Part shown: one piece after another, positions 1-9,803 of the stretch
Layout of the letters: each line of letters starts with the position of its first letter
Position numbering within the stretch: position 1 is the stretch's first letter
Assembly (NCBI RefSeq): GCF_000308575.1
Contig: NZ_BAFZ01000042.1
Span: forward strand, 1 to 64,000
From: Nocardia exalbida NBRC 100660
GTDB lineage: Bacteria > Actinomycetota > Actinomycetes > Mycobacteriales > Mycobacteriaceae
Reading direction: 5' to 3'
DNA length: 64,000 nt
Program-made: the position numbers and the translations under genes
The notes under the pieces: generated by a model
What the model was told of the DNA's origin: nothing
Seen by the model: only the letters and a program-made list of their open reading frames with translations
The model's database searches: none

Positions 1-410
1 ACCGGCGTGCCGTCACCGGACGACGCGGGCGCGGCCTGGGCGGCGGGCGCGGACTGCTCGGCCGGAGCGGCCTCGGGCTCGGCCGCGGGCGCCTCCTCGG
101 CGGGGACGGGAGTCTCCTGCGCGGGCGCGGCGGCTTCCGGAGCGGGCGCGGGAGCAGACGATTCCGCCTCACCGGCCTCGCTGATGACGCCGAGTTCGCC
201 GCCGACCTCGACCACGTCGTCTTCGTTCGCGACGATCTTCGACAGCACACCCGCCGCGGGGGACGGGATTTCGGTGTCGACCTTGTCGGTGGAGACTTCG
301 AGCAGCGGCTCGTCGACCTCGACCGTGTCTCCTTCCTGCTTCAGCCACCTGGTCACCGTTCCCTCGGTGACGCTCTCACCAAGAGCGGGCATCTGGACGG
401 AGAAGGCCAT
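1..410 (-). CDS. sucB: Dihydrolipoamide acyltransferase (2-oxoacid dehydrogenase E2), N-terminal part
   Basis: The gene starts with ATG at 410 and runs off the left edge, so only about 136 residues are visible. They form a lipoyl domain beginning [14 protein letters not shown], with the lipoylated lysine (about residue 43) in the motif STDKVDTE. A linker rich in Ala, Pro and Glu follows, as is usual between E2 lipoyl domains. E2 transfers the acyl group from the E1 reaction to CoA and forms the core of the pyruvate or 2-oxoglutarate dehydrogenase complex; in mycobacteria this locus encodes DlaT. The catalytic domain is outside the window, so substrate specificity cannot be read here. The divergent neighbour begins at 670. 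Confidence 0.93.
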   Translation of the reverse strand, partial: MAFSVQMPALGESVTEGTVTRWLKQEGDTVEVDEPLLEVSTDKVDTEIPSPAAGVLSKIVANEDDVVEVGGELGVISEAGEAESSAPAPAPEAAAPAQETPVPAEEAPAAEPEAAPAEQSAPAAQAAPASSGDGTP

Positions 411-669
411 GTCCGTTGACTCCTCTGACTGCTCGACGGGGTTCTACAACAGTTGATCTCGCTGCGGACGCCCGCCGCGGGTCGCGCCGGGAGTCCGTAA
501 GCCACCGATCATTGTGGTGGCGCCGGAGATCCGTGTGGTTCTTGTACCGCGGTCCATCCTTGCACTCGCGCGCAAGCCATGTAGCACAGGGCGGCGTACT
601 GCGCGGAGCTGGCAGTATGGGAAGACCGGCGGTGAACATTCTCCGGTGCAGGAAAGGAGGTCGGCGTCG

Positions 670-1032
670 TTGGGTTTGCTGGATCGTTTCCGCGGCGGCG
701 CGACCCGGGGTGGCGGCACTCTACGTGGGCGTTCGGTGGACGGGCGGGATGCTCGCTACCTGGCCGACTGGGTGCGCACGCACGTGGGCGTCGAAGGCTA
801 CATCGAACCGAAGACCACGGTGACAGATGTCACAGTTGTCCTTATTGCCGCGGATGGTGAATGGACGCGGCGGATCGTCGGCGAGCGCGGGGCGCAGCGG
901 CTTGCCAAGGATTTGCACATCCCCGTCTACGACGTCCGCAAGACCGGATATCCGCAGCGGATGCGCGACTACGACGCCCGCAAGCGGGTGGAGCGGCAAC
1001 GCGAGCTGGAGCGGGATCTGTACGACCTGTGA
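670..1032 (+). CDS. Conserved small hypothetical protein, about 120 aa
   Basis: I do not recognise a named family. The TTG at 670 is chosen because a strong ribosome-binding site (AGGAAAGGAGG) lies about 10 bases upstream and the protein then begins MGLLDRFRGG. A GTG at 514 would add residues that look non-coding. The product is soluble and highly charged, with no membrane segment, a basic C-terminal helix rich in Arg and Glu, and a central part resembling a small alpha/beta fold (TDVTVVLIAADGEW). It sits between the divergent E2 gene and the convergent pepA gene. Third-position GC matches the neighbours, which supports a real gene. Confidence 0.72.
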   Translation: MGLLDRFRGGATRGGGTLRGRSVDGRDARYLADWVRTHVGVEGYIEPKTTVTDVTVVLIAADGEWTRRIVGERGAQRLAKDLHIPVYDVRKTGYPQRMRDYDARKRVERQRELERDLYDL

Positions 1033-1144
1033 GCCGTCGGATTGTCTGATCCGTCCGGTTTTCCATGGCGTGTGCGCGGGCTCTCCGGCCAGGCCGCATG
1101 GAGTGCGTCGGCCGGGAGTTCAGCCCGGCCGACGCGCTCGGCAC

Positions 1145-2656
1145 TCACTCCGCGGCGATGTCCTGCAACACGGCGATCAGCGTCCGGACCGGGACGCCGG
1201 TGCCGCCCTTACCTATGTAGCCGAACGGGCCACCGGTGTTGTAGGCCGGACCGGCCACGTCGAGGTGGGCCCACTGCACGTTCTCCGGGACGAACTCCTT
1301 GAGGAACAGTCCCGCCGAGAGCATGCCGCCCCAGCGGTGCGGCGCGACGTTGGCCAGGTCGGCGATCTTGGAGTTCAGGTCACCGCGCAATTCGGCGGGA
1401 AGCGGCATCGCCCAGCCGTTCTCCCCGACCTCGCGGGAGATGCGGGCCACCCGGTCGCGGAACTCGTCGGTGCCCATCACGCCGGGCGTGCGGGTGCCGA
1501 GCGCGACCATCTGCGCGCCGGTCAGGGTGGCCACGTCGATCAGGTACTCCGGCTCGTCCTCGCTCGCGCGCACGATCGCGTCGGCCAGGATCAACCGGCC
1601 CTCGGCATCGGTGTTGAGCACTTCGACGGTGGTGCCGCCGTACTGGGTGAGCACGTCGCCGGGGCGCTGCGCGGTGGCCGAGGGCATGTTCTCCGCCATC
1701 GGCACCGTGGCGGTGACCGTGATCGGCAGGCTCAACCGCGCGGCCAGCAGCGTCGCGGCGATCACGGCGGCGGCGCCCGCCATGTCGGAGGTCATGTTCT
1801 CCATGTTCTGCGCGGGCTTGATGGAGATGCCGCCGGTGTCGAACGTGATGCCCTTACCGACCAGCGCCACCTTCTTCGGGCCGCCCGCGTAGGTGATCCG
1901 GATCAGGCGCGGCGGGCGCGAGGAACCCTTGCCCACCCCGAGGACGCCGCCGTAACCACCCGCTTCCAGCGCCTTCTCGTCGAGCACCTCCACGGTGAGG
2001 CCCGCGGCCTCGGCGAGTTCCTCCGCCCGCGCGGCGAACTCGGCCGGGAACAGGTGGCTGGGCGGGGTGTTCACGAAATCCCGTGCGGTGGCGACGGCCT
2101 CGGCGGTGAGTTGCGCACGGAACAGGGCCTCTTCGCCGAATCCGGCCTCGGGCACCAGCAACTCGACGCGGGCCACGGGGTGCTCGTCCGGCTTGGGCGC
2201 GGACTTGTCCGAACGGAACGGCGTGAACGAGTAGGCGCCCAGGTAGAAGCCTTCCGCGGCGGCACCGATGTCCAGTCCCGACAGCGTGGTCGCCACCAGT
2301 TCGGTGCCGGACAGCGAGCGGGCGGCCACACCGGCCGAGCGGCGGATCTGCTCGGCGTCGAGTTTGTCGGCGGAGCCGAGGCCGACGGCGAGCACGCTGG
2401 TCACCCCGTCCAGTCCGGGCGGTGCCGGTATCCGGGTCAGTTCCTCGGCCTTGCCCTTCGCGCCGACCGCGCCCAGCTGATCGAGCAGTTCCGCGCGCAC
2501 GTCGGCGGTGAGCACGTCGCCGAACAGGTCCTCGGGCACGATGGCGGGGCCGTCCTCCGAGGAGGTCAACCCGAGGACGAGCACATCGGTGTCCGCGCCG
2601 ATGGTCTCGGTGCGTGCCAGTTCCGGTCCGAGCGAGCGATCTGCAACAGCGGTCAT
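1145..2656 (-). CDS. pepA: Leucyl aminopeptidase (M17 family)
   Basis: A cytosolic two-metal aminopeptidase of about 503 residues that removes N-terminal amino acids from peptides. The family signature NTDAEGRL is present, as is the metal-binding and catalytic-lysine segment [11 protein letters not shown]. The N-terminal third is the usual macro-like domain of M17 hexamers, and the length is normal for the family. ATG at 2656 is preferred; an in-frame GTG two codons upstream at 2662 would add only two residues. The gene is called pepB in M. tuberculosis and lies near dlaT there too. It is convergent with the small gene ending at 1032 and divergent from the GNAT gene. Confidence 0.95.
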   Translation of the reverse strand: MTAVADRSLGPELARTETIGADTDVLVLGLTSSEDGPAIVPEDLFGDVLTADVRAELLDQLGAVGAKGKAEELTRIPAPPGLDGVTSVLAVGLGSADKLDAEQIRRSAGVAARSLSGTELVATTLSGLDIGAAAEGFYLGAYSFTPFRSDKSAPKPDEHPVARVELLVPEAGFGEEALFRAQLTAEAVATARDFVNTPPSHLFPAEFAARAEELAEAAGLTVEVLDEKALEAGGYGGVLGVGKGSSRPPRLIRITYAGGPKKVALVGKGITFDTGGISIKPAQNMENMTSDMAGAAAVIAATLLAARLSLPITVTATVPMAENMPSATAQRPGDVLTQYGGTTVEVLNTDAEGRLILADAIVRASEDEPEYLIDVATLTGAQMVALGTRTPGVMGTDEFRDRVARISREVGENGWAMPLPAELRGDLNSKIADLANVAPHRWGGMLSAGLFLKEFVPENVQWAHLDVAGPAYNTGGPFGYIGKGGTGVPVRTLIAVLQDIAAE

Positions 2657-2883
2657 GGGCACAGGCTATTCGGTCCGTTCCAGATACCGCATCGCGACGC
2701 CGTCGAGCTGGAGTTCCCCGCGCCGTGCGGCCGCTCGTCGAAGTCCATCTCGAAGCCGGAGTCCGGGTCGGCGAGGAAGTGTTGGCAGACGTGACGGGTC
2801 CGCGGGTCGAGCAACTCGGCGAACTCGGGGCGCGGCCGCATAGATTCGCGTACGAATACGGTGTTCACATCGAAGGGAGCGCA

Positions 2884-3486
2884 ATGGAGATCACTGCTCG
2901 CCGGGCGACCGGGCGGGACCGTGACCCGCTGATCGAGGCGTTCGTCGCGGCCAGTGCGGACGAGGTGGTGACGGCGTGGATCCTCGAAGATCAAACCGAC
3001 ACCGGGTTCCGCACCGCGTTCGTGCCGGGGTTGATCGATCGCGCCTTGCGGGACGACGAGATCTGGGTCGCGGGCGCGGGCGGGGAGATCTGGTCGATCT
3101 CGATCTGGCAGCAGGTCACCTCGATCGAGCGATTCGCCGCGGAAGCCGCCGAGGCGCGGGCCATGGTCGAACAGGCGCCCGGTGTGCGGGCGCTGCGACG
3201 CGCCGCGATCGTCACCGACCTGCTCGCCCGCGAACATCCCCGCGAGTTCCCGCACCGGTACCTGCAAGTGATCGTGACCAGGCCCGAGCATCGCGGCAAA
3301 GGAGCCGGTGCGGCGATTCTCGCCGACCGGCTGACGGAATCGGTCGTGCCGGTGTTTCTCGAAGCGAGCACCGAACGCTCCGCTCGGCTCTACGGCCGGT
3401 GCGGGTTCGCCCCGACGGGAACGACGCACACGCTGCCGGAGAACGGTCCGACCCTGATCCCGATGTGGTTCGGTCTCGGGGCGTGA
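2884..3486 (+). CDS. GNAT-family N-acetyltransferase
   Basis: A 200-residue protein with the GNAT fold. The acetyl-CoA pyrophosphate loop is visible as RPEHRGKGAGAAIL, followed by the typical C-terminal pattern FLEASTERSARLYGRCGF. The substrate cannot be told; a small molecule or an amine is usual. ATG at 2884 gives the protein start MEITARRATGRD, which matches family N-termini; the open frame extends upstream but overlaps the pepA promoter side. It lies 44 bases before gcvT on the same strand, so the two may be co-transcribed. Confidence 0.88.
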   Translation: MEITARRATGRDRDPLIEAFVAASADEVVTAWILEDQTDTGFRTAFVPGLIDRALRDDEIWVAGAGGEIWSISIWQQVTSIERFAAEAAEARAMVEQAPGVRALRRAAIVTDLLAREHPREFPHRYLQVIVTRPEHRGKGAGAAILADRLTESVVPVFLEASTERSARLYGRCGFAPTGTTHTLPENGPTLIPMWFGLGA

Positions 3487-3530
3487 GCGGGGGCGAGGAT
3501 CTGGGCATCGGTCCCGGATAAGCTCGGCGG

Positions 3531-4631
3531 GTGACCGAGACGAGCCTCCTGCAAGGACCCATCCACGCCGTGCACGTCGAGCTGGGCGCCACCTTCGCGC
3601 CGTTCGGGGGCTGGGAGATGCCGGTGTCGTACGCGGGCACGGTGACCGAGCACCAGGCGGTTCGCACGACGGTGGGGCTGTTCGACGTCAGTCATCTCGG
3701 CAAGGCGACGGTGCGCGGTCCGGGCGCCGCGGCGTTCGTGAACTCGGCGCTGACCAACGATCTCGGCCGGATCCGGGCGGGCAAGGCGCAGTACACGCTG
3801 TGCTGCGCCCCGGACGGGGGAGTGATCGACGACCTGATCGCCTACTACGTCGCCGACGACGAGATCTTCCTGGTGCCGAACGCCGCCAACACCGCGGCGG
3901 TGGTCGCCGAACTGCGCAAGGCGGCGCCGGAGGGCGTCACGGTCACCGACGAGCACCGCGACTTCGCCGTGTTCGCCGTGCAAGGGCCGCGCTCCACCGA
4001 GGTGCTGAGCGCGCTCGGTCTGCCCACCGACCTCGAGTACATGGCCTACGCCGACGCCGACTGGGACGGCCGCCCCGTCCGCGTCTGCCGCACCGGCTAC
4101 ACCGGCGAGCACGGCTACGAGTTGCTGCCGCGCTGGGACGACGCCGAGCCGCTGTTCCGCGCCTTGGCCGAGCGGGTGCGCGCGGCCGAGGGCCAGGTGG
4201 CCGGGCTCGGCGCCCGCGACACCCTGCGCACCGAGATGGGCTACCCCTTGCACGGACACGAACTCTCGCCGGACATCTCGCCGGTGCAAGCGCGCTGTGG
4301 CTGGGCGGTCGGCTGGACGAAACCGGAGTTCTGGGGGAAGGCCGCTCTGGAACAGGAGAAGTCGGACGGTCCGCGCCGAATCCTGCTCGGCCTGCGGGCG
4401 CTCGACCGTGGTGTGCTCCGGCAAGGGCAAACCGTGCTGCGCGACGGCGAACCGGTCGGCGAAACCACGTCCGGCACCTTCTCACCCACCCTCAAGGTCG
4501 GCATCGCGCTGGCCCTGCTGGACACCTCGGCCGGCGTCGAACCCGGCACCGAGGTCGAGGTCGACGTGCGCGGCCGCCGCCTGCGCTGCGAGACCGTCCG
4601 CCCGCCGTTCGTCCGGACCAACACCAAGTGA
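3531..4631 (+). CDS. gcvT: Aminomethyltransferase, glycine cleavage T protein
   Basis: A 366-residue T protein that releases ammonia from the aminomethyl-lipoyl H protein and passes the one-carbon unit to tetrahydrofolate. It starts [15 protein letters not shown] and keeps the folate-binding [10 protein letters not shown] motif and the C-terminal barrel segment. GTG at 3531 is the only sensible start. The other glycine-cleavage genes (gcvH, gcvP) are not in the window; an isolated gcvT next to ilvE is also the arrangement at Rv2211c-Rv2210c of M. tuberculosis. Confidence 0.96.
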   Translation: MTETSLLQGPIHAVHVELGATFAPFGGWEMPVSYAGTVTEHQAVRTTVGLFDVSHLGKATVRGPGAAAFVNSALTNDLGRIRAGKAQYTLCCAPDGGVIDDLIAYYVADDEIFLVPNAANTAAVVAELRKAAPEGVTVTDEHRDFAVFAVQGPRSTEVLSALGLPTDLEYMAYADADWDGRPVRVCRTGYTGEHGYELLPRWDDAEPLFRALAERVRAAEGQVAGLGARDTLRTEMGYPLHGHELSPDISPVQARCGWAVGWTKPEFWGKAALEQEKSDGPRRILLGLRALDRGVLRQGQTVLRDGEPVGETTSGTFSPTLKVGIALALLDTSAGVEPGTEVEVDVRGRRLRCETVRPPFVRTNTK

Positions 4632-4733
4632 CCGCCCTGCGCGCGGACGCAGGCCTCGGCTGAGATCGGTGCGGCGCGGGAGGGCGCGGACCGTGGCGAA
4701 ATGGCGCGGATCGGGCCGGATAGGATCGTCGGC

Positions 4734-5831
4734 ATGACCGCTGCCGCACAGTTCACCCGTGTTCCGCATCCCGCGCCACTCGCAGCGCAGCGGCGACAAG
4801 AGGTACTGGCGCAGCCGGGGTTCGGGCGTCACTTCACCGATCACATGGTCTCGATCGATTACGCGGGCGGCACGTGGACGAACGCGCGGGTGGAGCCGTA
4901 CGGACCGTTGGCGCTGGATCCCGCGACCATGGTGTTCCACTACGGCCAGGCCATCTTCGAGGGACTCAAGGCCTACCGGCAGAGTGACGGCGGCGTCTCC
5001 TGTTTCCGCATCGATGCCAACGCCGCGCGTTTCCGCCGGTCGGCTCGCCGGATGGCGATGGCCGAACTGCCGGACGAGCTGTTCATCGAGTCGGTCCGGC
5101 AACTGCTGGAGGTGGACCGGGACTGGGTGCCCGCGGCGGGCGGCGAGGAATCGCTGTACCTGCGGCCGTTCATGTTCGCCACCGAGGCGGGGCTCGGTGT
5201 GAAGCCCGCCGCGGCGTACAAGTACCTGCTGCTCGGCTCCCCGGCGGGGGCGTACTTCCCCCGTGGCGTGAAGCCGGTGCGGGTCTGGCTGTCCACCGAA
5301 TACGTGCGCGCCGCGCCGGGCGGCACCGGCGAGGCGAAGGTCGCGGGCAACTACGCGGCGTCGCTGCTCGCGCAGGCCGAGGCGTCGGCCAAGGGATGCG
5401 ACCAGGTGGTGTGGCTGGACGCGTGTGAGCGCCGCTATGTCGAGGAGATGGGCACCAACAACCTGTTCTTCGTCTTCGGTTCCGGCTCCGAGGCGCGGCT
5501 GGTCACGCCGGAACTGTCCGGCTCCTTGTTGCCGGGCATCACCCGTGACTCGCTGCTCACCCTCGCCGCCGATTCCGGCTTCCCGGTCGAGGAGCGCAAG
5601 ATCTCGGTCGAGGAATGGCGCAAGGGCGCCGAATCCGGTGAGATCACCGAGGTTTTCGCGTGCGGCACCGCCGCGGTGATCACCCCGGTCGGCTGGGTCC
5701 GTTCCGGTGACGGCGAATTCACCATCGGCGGCGGAGAGCCCGGCGTGGTCACCATGGCCCTGCGCGACACCCTCACCGGCATCCAGCGCGGCACCTTCGC
5801 CGACAAGCACGGGTGGATGCGGCCGATGTGA
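4734..5831 (+). CDS. ilvE: Branched-chain amino-acid aminotransferase
   Basis: A 365-residue PLP enzyme of fold type IV, catalysing the last step of Leu, Ile and Val synthesis and the first of their breakdown. The PLP lysine lies in [15 protein letters not shown] near residue 202. [15 protein letters not shown] and the phosphate-binding C-terminal part are also present. ATG at 4734 is chosen over an upstream in-frame ATG at 4701 because homologues begin close to the first. Its stop is only one base from the stop of the convergent MBL-fold gene, leaving no room for a terminator between them. Confidence 0.96.
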   Translation: MTAAAQFTRVPHPAPLAAQRRQEVLAQPGFGRHFTDHMVSIDYAGGTWTNARVEPYGPLALDPATMVFHYGQAIFEGLKAYRQSDGGVSCFRIDANAARFRRSARRMAMAELPDELFIESVRQLLEVDRDWVPAAGGEESLYLRPFMFATEAGLGVKPAAAYKYLLLGSPAGAYFPRGVKPVRVWLSTEYVRAAPGGTGEAKVAGNYAASLLAQAEASAKGCDQVVWLDACERRYVEEMGTNNLFFVFGSGSEARLVTPELSGSLLPGITRDSLLTLAADSGFPVEERKISVEEWRKGAESGEITEVFACGTAAVITPVGWVRSGDGEFTIGGGEPGVVTMALRDTLTGIQRGTFADKHGWMRPM

Positions 5832-5832
5832 C

Positions 5833-6546
5833 TCAGCCCGGCATCAGCATGTGCCACTGCTCCAGCGTCTGCGGACGCATGACGTAATTTTTGTCCCGGA
5901 CAGTGGACAGTGCGGCGTTGGGTTCCTGCGAATACCAGTGCCCCGGGTAGACGACCGGGTCGCCGGCGAGTCCGGCCAGGTAGCGCAGGCTGCGGAACAT
6001 TTCGTCCGAATCGCCGCCCGGGAAATCAGTTCGGCCGCAGCCGTCGACGAACAACGTGTCGCCGGCGATCAGGCGGTTGTCGAACAAGAAGCATTGGCTG
6101 CCCGGTGTGTGGCCGGGTGTGTGTAGTAACTCGATCTCGAAGGCCCCGACGCCGACCTTGTCGCCGTGCTCGTGGCCGGTCAGCTCGCTCTCGGCGATCC
6201 CGGTGACGTTGGCCACCCACGGCAGCTCTTTGGCGTTGACATGCACTGGGACGCTTGTCTTTTCGAGGAGCTCACGTACTCCGCGCAGGGTGAAGCCGAG
6301 CATCGTGCCGCCCACGTGATCGGGGTGATGGTGGGTGGCGAGCACGCCACTCAGGCGCAGGCCGTCTCCCTCGGCGATGTCTACCAGATCACCCGCCGCG
6401 TAGGCCGGATCGATCACCACGCACTCGCCCGTTTCCCGATCGCCGATCAAATACGCGAAGTTGCGCATCTGCGTCGCGATCGGATCGCCCACGGCGTAGT
6501 CGCGTCCCGACAACAGCTGGCGAAAATACAGGCGCTCAGAAGACAT
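5833..6546 (-). CDS. MBL-fold metallo-hydrolase, glyoxalase II-like
   Basis: A 237-residue metallo-beta-lactamase-fold hydrolase. The metal-binding signature THHHPDHVGG is present, with further ligands in HTPGHTPG, LFVDGCGRTDF and VYPGH. Such proteins hydrolyse thioesters or persulfides; the glyoxalase II and persulfide dioxygenase groups look alike at this level, so no substrate is assigned. ATG at 6546 gives MSSERLYFRQ and is favoured; the open frame continues 34 codons further upstream with no family resemblance. Confidence 0.86.
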   Translation of the reverse strand: MSSERLYFRQLLSGRDYAVGDPIATQMRNFAYLIGDRETGECVVIDPAYAAGDLVDIAEGDGLRLSGVLATHHHPDHVGGTMLGFTLRGVRELLEKTSVPVHVNAKELPWVANVTGIAESELTGHEHGDKVGVGAFEIELLHTPGHTPGSQCFLFDNRLIAGDTLFVDGCGRTDFPGGDSDEMFRSLRYLAGLAGDPVVYPGHWYSQEPNAALSTVRDKNYVMRPQTLEQWHMLMPG

Positions 6547-6680
6547 ACCGCCCACCTTATTGCCCGACCCAGACGATCCGCGCGGCACGGCCGGAAAAAT
6601 TCCAGTGACCCAGACTCTCGCCCGCGTTCGAACTGGACAAATGTTCAAATCGGCATGGGGGGCCTGCCGCCGGGGGTGGG

Positions 6681-7436
6681 TCAGCCGGGGTGGACGGCGA
6701 GCGACAGCACGGCCGCCGTGAGCGCGACGGTGGTCTCGACCGCGGCGCCGAGGACGTCACCGGAGAGTCCACCGAAGCGACGGGCGCAGTGCCGGACCAG
6801 AATCGCCGAGGCGGCCAGACCGAGCACCACCGCGAGGGGGCCGAGCCACGCACAGCCCGGGACGGCGAGTACAGCGAGGCCGATCGCGATCGCGGACCAG
6901 GCGGCCCCGGCGAGGGCCGACTGCGTGTCGGCCACCAGAATGCCGAAACCGGTGCCGGGCGCGGCCGGGATACCTCGGCAGGCGAGGATTACCGCGACAC
7001 GGCCGGTCGCCACGGCGAGGGCGACCGCGAGCCATCTGCCCGAATCGGCGAGGGCCGCGAACGAGAACGCTTGGACCCCGATGGTGAAGACGAGTCCCGC
7101 CACACCGAACGGACCGGCCCCGCCGCTCTTCATGATCTCCCTGGCCCGCTCCGGCGGCCCGTAGCTGCCGAGCCCGTCCAAGGTGTCGGCCAGGCCGTCG
7201 AGGTGCATGCCTCTGGTGATCAACGCCAGCGCGCCCACCACCAGTAGCCCGGCAAGCGCGGTGCTTGCTCCGGCCCGGGACAGTGCCCCGAGCAGGGCTG
7301 CCGCCCCGGCGCCGAGCAGAGCCCCGACCAGTGGCGCCCACAAGATCGCGCGCGCCGCCGCCGGTCGATCCACGGCATCCGGCCCGCTGACCGGCAGCAC
7401 GGTGAGCCAGGAAATCGCCAACCGGACACCGTTCAT
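6681..7436 (-). CDS. cobS: Adenosylcobinamide-GDP ribazoletransferase (cobalamin synthase)
   Basis: A 251-residue integral membrane enzyme that joins adenosylcobinamide-GDP to alpha-ribazole, closing the nucleotide loop of cobalamin. The sequence is hydrophobic throughout with several helices, and keeps the family motifs HLDGLADTLDGLGS and EIMKSGGAGPFGV. It is the last gene of the leftward cobU-cobT-cobS group, about 200 bases after cobT. That gap shows no evident gene. Confidence 0.94.
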   Translation of the reverse strand: MNGVRLAISWLTVLPVSGPDAVDRPAAARAILWAPLVGALLGAGAAALLGALSRAGASTALAGLLVVGALALITRGMHLDGLADTLDGLGSYGPPERAREIMKSGGAGPFGVAGLVFTIGVQAFSFAALADSGRWLAVALAVATGRVAVILACRGIPAAPGTGFGILVADTQSALAGAAWSAIAIGLAVLAVPGCAWLGPLAVVLGLAASAILVRHCARRFGGLSGDVLGAAVETTVALTAAVLSLAVHPG

Positions 7437-7635
7437 GCCGGACCTCGAGCGGCGACCGGCGCTTCGCGCGGCTTGACGATGTGGGAGATGACCGGCTGCC
7501 GCGTCGAGTTCCGCCTGCGCACCGTCGACGGCTGAGGAATACAGCCCGCAGGTGAATGGCCGTGGTGACGGAGATCCGCCCGCGCCTGCTCGGGAGCGCG
7601 GGCGATCCGCCGTCGGCCTGTCGTGCGGGACGGCG

Positions 7636-8715
7636 TCACTTGCGCAGGTTCGGTGCGGGGCTCGCCGGTTGCGGGTCGGCGGTGCTGACGCCCGCTTCGC
7701 CGAAAGTGGACATCTCCGCGAGGGTGGCCACCGCCGAGCGGAGGATGGGGAGGGCGGTCAGGGCTCCTGAGCCTTCGCCGAGGCGCATGGTCAGATCGAG
7801 CAGGGGGTCCAGGCGCAGGTGACGCAGCGCGAGATCGTGGGCCGGTTCGGTGGAGCGGTGACCGGCCAGCCACCAGGCGCTCGCGCCCGCGGCGAGATCC
7901 TCGGCGACCATCGCCGCCGCCGTGACGACGACGCCGTCGAGGACGACGGGCGTGCGCCGGGTGGCGGATTGGGCGAGGAAAGCGGCCATCGCGGCGAAGT
8001 CGGCGCCCCCCGCGACGCGAAGGAGTTCGACCGGATCCTTCACCACAGGACGGGCACGGCGCATCGCGTCGCGGATCGCGGCGACCTTGCGGATCCATCC
8101 GGCGTCGTCCACGCCGGTGCCGCGGCCGACGGCGGCGACCGGTTCGGTGTTGGTGAGACTCGCGACGAGCACGGTGGCCGGGGTGGTATTGCCGATGCCC
8201 ATATCGCCCGCGATCAGCAGATCCGCGCCCGCATCGATCTCCTCGTCGGCGATGGCGCGGCCCGCCTCGAGCGCCGCGCGGACCTCTTCCGCGGTGAGTG
8301 CGTCCTCGCGATCGATCGCCCCGCTGGAACGACGCACCTTGTGCTTGGACACCTGCGGGTCGGTGTCGGCGTCCACGGAGATGTCCGCCACCCGGACCGT
8401 CGCGCCCGCAACGGCCGCGAGCGCGTTCACCGCGGCGCCGCCACCGAGGAAGTTCGCGACCATCTGCGCGGTGACCTCGCTCGGGTACGCCGATACCCCG
8501 TGCCGTGCGATGCCGTGATCCCCGGCGAAGACCACGACTCTGGCGCGCTCGAACTGCTTCGGCGGGCAGGCGGCCTGGCAAGCCGCCACCCAGTTGCCGA
8601 GTTCCTCCAATCGGCCCAGCGCCCCGGCGGGTTTGGTCAGCTGCGCCTGCCGCTGCTCGGCGGCCGCACGAAACTGTGTGTCCGGAGGCGCTACCGGTCC
8701 GAATCCGTGCGTCAC
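7636..8715 (-). CDS. cobT: Nicotinate-nucleotide--dimethylbenzimidazole phosphoribosyltransferase
   Basis: A 359-residue cytosolic enzyme that makes alpha-ribazole phosphate from dimethylbenzimidazole and nicotinate mononucleotide. The catalytic glutamate is in RLGEGSGA near the C-terminus, and the loop ADISVDAD and [15 protein letters not shown] are as expected. ATG at 8715 is used. It supplies the lower ligand for CobS encoded just downstream. Confidence 0.95.
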   Translation of the reverse strand: MTHGFGPVAPPDTQFRAAAEQRQAQLTKPAGALGRLEELGNWVAACQAACPPKQFERARVVVFAGDHGIARHGVSAYPSEVTAQMVANFLGGGAAVNALAAVAGATVRVADISVDADTDPQVSKHKVRRSSGAIDREDALTAEEVRAALEAGRAIADEEIDAGADLLIAGDMGIGNTTPATVLVASLTNTEPVAAVGRGTGVDDAGWIRKVAAIRDAMRRARPVVKDPVELLRVAGGADFAAMAAFLAQSATRRTPVVLDGVVVTAAAMVAEDLAAGASAWWLAGHRSTEPAHDLALRHLRLDPLLDLTMRLGEGSGALTALPILRSAVATLAEMSTFGEAGVSTADPQPASPAPNLRK

Positions 8716-9037
8716 TATCGAGCCTTTCGGTCATGGCGGTTACGCCGACTACGCCGCCCAATCTTGCCATTGCCCCCTTCGCGTCGTCCGCCCGTGACCT
8801 GTCTCGCGGCAGTGGCCCGTTCGTGCTCGCCTTTCTCTTCGGGTCTCCGAGCGCATCCCGCTTCACGGCAGACACCGTCCTCAGGATGAGCGGCTGCTTA
8901 CGCGGCGCCTGCGAGCAAACCGTCAGCTGTGCCACCCCGTCGCGCAGGCGGCAGCAGGTGTCTACGACCCACCTGCACAGTGGGCCGCATTTCGTCGAGC
9001 GGGCCTCGCGCACCCGCGCGGTGGCGGCAGTGCGGCG
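8716..9037 (-). other. Intergenic stretch between cobU and cobT with inverted repeats
   Basis: No convincing gene lies in these 322 bases; the open minus-strand frame crossing it has no family resemblance. Two inverted repeats are seen: GCAGGTG/CACCTGC at 8954-8960 and 8970-8976 (9-base loop), and CGCCTGCG/CGCAGGCG with arms near 8902-8909 and 8943-8950. GGCCACTG, a string seen in cobalamin riboswitches, occurs nearer cobT, but a recognisable B12 box does not follow it. It may be a leader or processing region for cobT; this is weak. Confidence 0.3.
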
Positions 9038-9595
9038 CTACTTGAGGCGCAGCGGGAGTCCCGCGACGACGAGGAAGGCTTCGTCACAGACCTGGGCGAG
9101 GCGCTGGTTGAGGATGCCGATCTCGTCGCGGAAGAGGCGGCCGGAGCGCGTGGCCGGGATGACGCCCATGCCGACCTCCGGGCTGACGATCACCAGATCG
9201 CCGGTGTAGGCGGCGACGGCTGCCACCAGGGCGTCGGTGTCGGGGCAGACGGTGCCGCGCGGGGCGTCCCACGCGTCGCGTGCGTCGATGCGGGCGGTCA
9301 GCCAGGTGCCGATGTCGTCGATCAGGGTGAGGGCGGGCGGCTGCGCGGGGTCGGCGAGAATTGTTGCCGGATCGGCGCTTTCGACGGTCGACCAGCCTGC
9401 CGGGCGTCGGCCGCGGTGCGTGGCGATGCGTTCGGCGAAGTCATGGTCGGCGGGGTCGGGCACCGCGGTGGCGAGATAACGCACCGGCCCGCCCGCCCGG
9501 ACCGCGATGTCCTCGGCGAACGCCGACTTCCCCGACCGCGCGCCACCGAGAACAAGGGTGCTGCGTGGCGCTGCCGACGAGGAAGTTTGTGACAC
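9038..9595 (-). CDS. cobU: Adenosylcobinamide kinase / adenosylcobinamide-phosphate guanylyltransferase
   Basis: A 185-residue bifunctional enzyme that phosphorylates adenosylcobinamide and then guanylylates it with GTP. The P-loop is LGGARSGKSAFAE near the N-terminus. The guanylylated histidine is in the segment RIATHRGRRPAGWSTVE, and the TLIDDIGTWLT segment follows as in the family. The start is GTG at 9595. It is the first gene of the leftward late-cobalamin group. Confidence 0.94.
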   Translation of the reverse strand: MSQTSSSAAPRSTLVLGGARSGKSAFAEDIAVRAGGPVRYLATAVPDPADHDFAERIATHRGRRPAGWSTVESADPATILADPAQPPALTLIDDIGTWLTARIDARDAWDAPRGTVCPDTDALVAAVAAYTGDLVIVSPEVGMGVIPATRSGRLFRDEIGILNQRLAQVCDEAFLVVAGLPLRLK

Positions 9596-9803
9596 GGGTG
9601 CACGGTATCAACCCCGCCACGCGTGTCTGCGGATCCGCGCTCAGGGGCCGCCCAACAAGACTCGTCCGCACCGAACTGCGACGCGCGGGCCGGGAGACCT
9701 CTGTGTGGCGCGGTAGGCCGGTCGGCATCCGATGCGGGCTCGCCGATCGGCGTTGGGGTGGCCGTGGGCGAGGCCGGGCGTCAGAGCTGTCTCGTTTCCG
9801 TGT

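Noticed and set aside
827..2794. Long plus-strand frame antisense to pepA
   Set aside because: It is the usual high-GC shadow of a real gene: the minus strand carries full M17 motifs. Similar long shadows opposite asnB, the FAD oxidoreductase, pknL and the idsA region were rejected likewise.
8716..9037. Cobalamin riboswitch upstream of cobT
   Set aside because: GGCCACTG is present, but the B12 box and the usual GGTG.../TCCGG core are not recognisable in order, so it is listed only as an inverted-repeat region.
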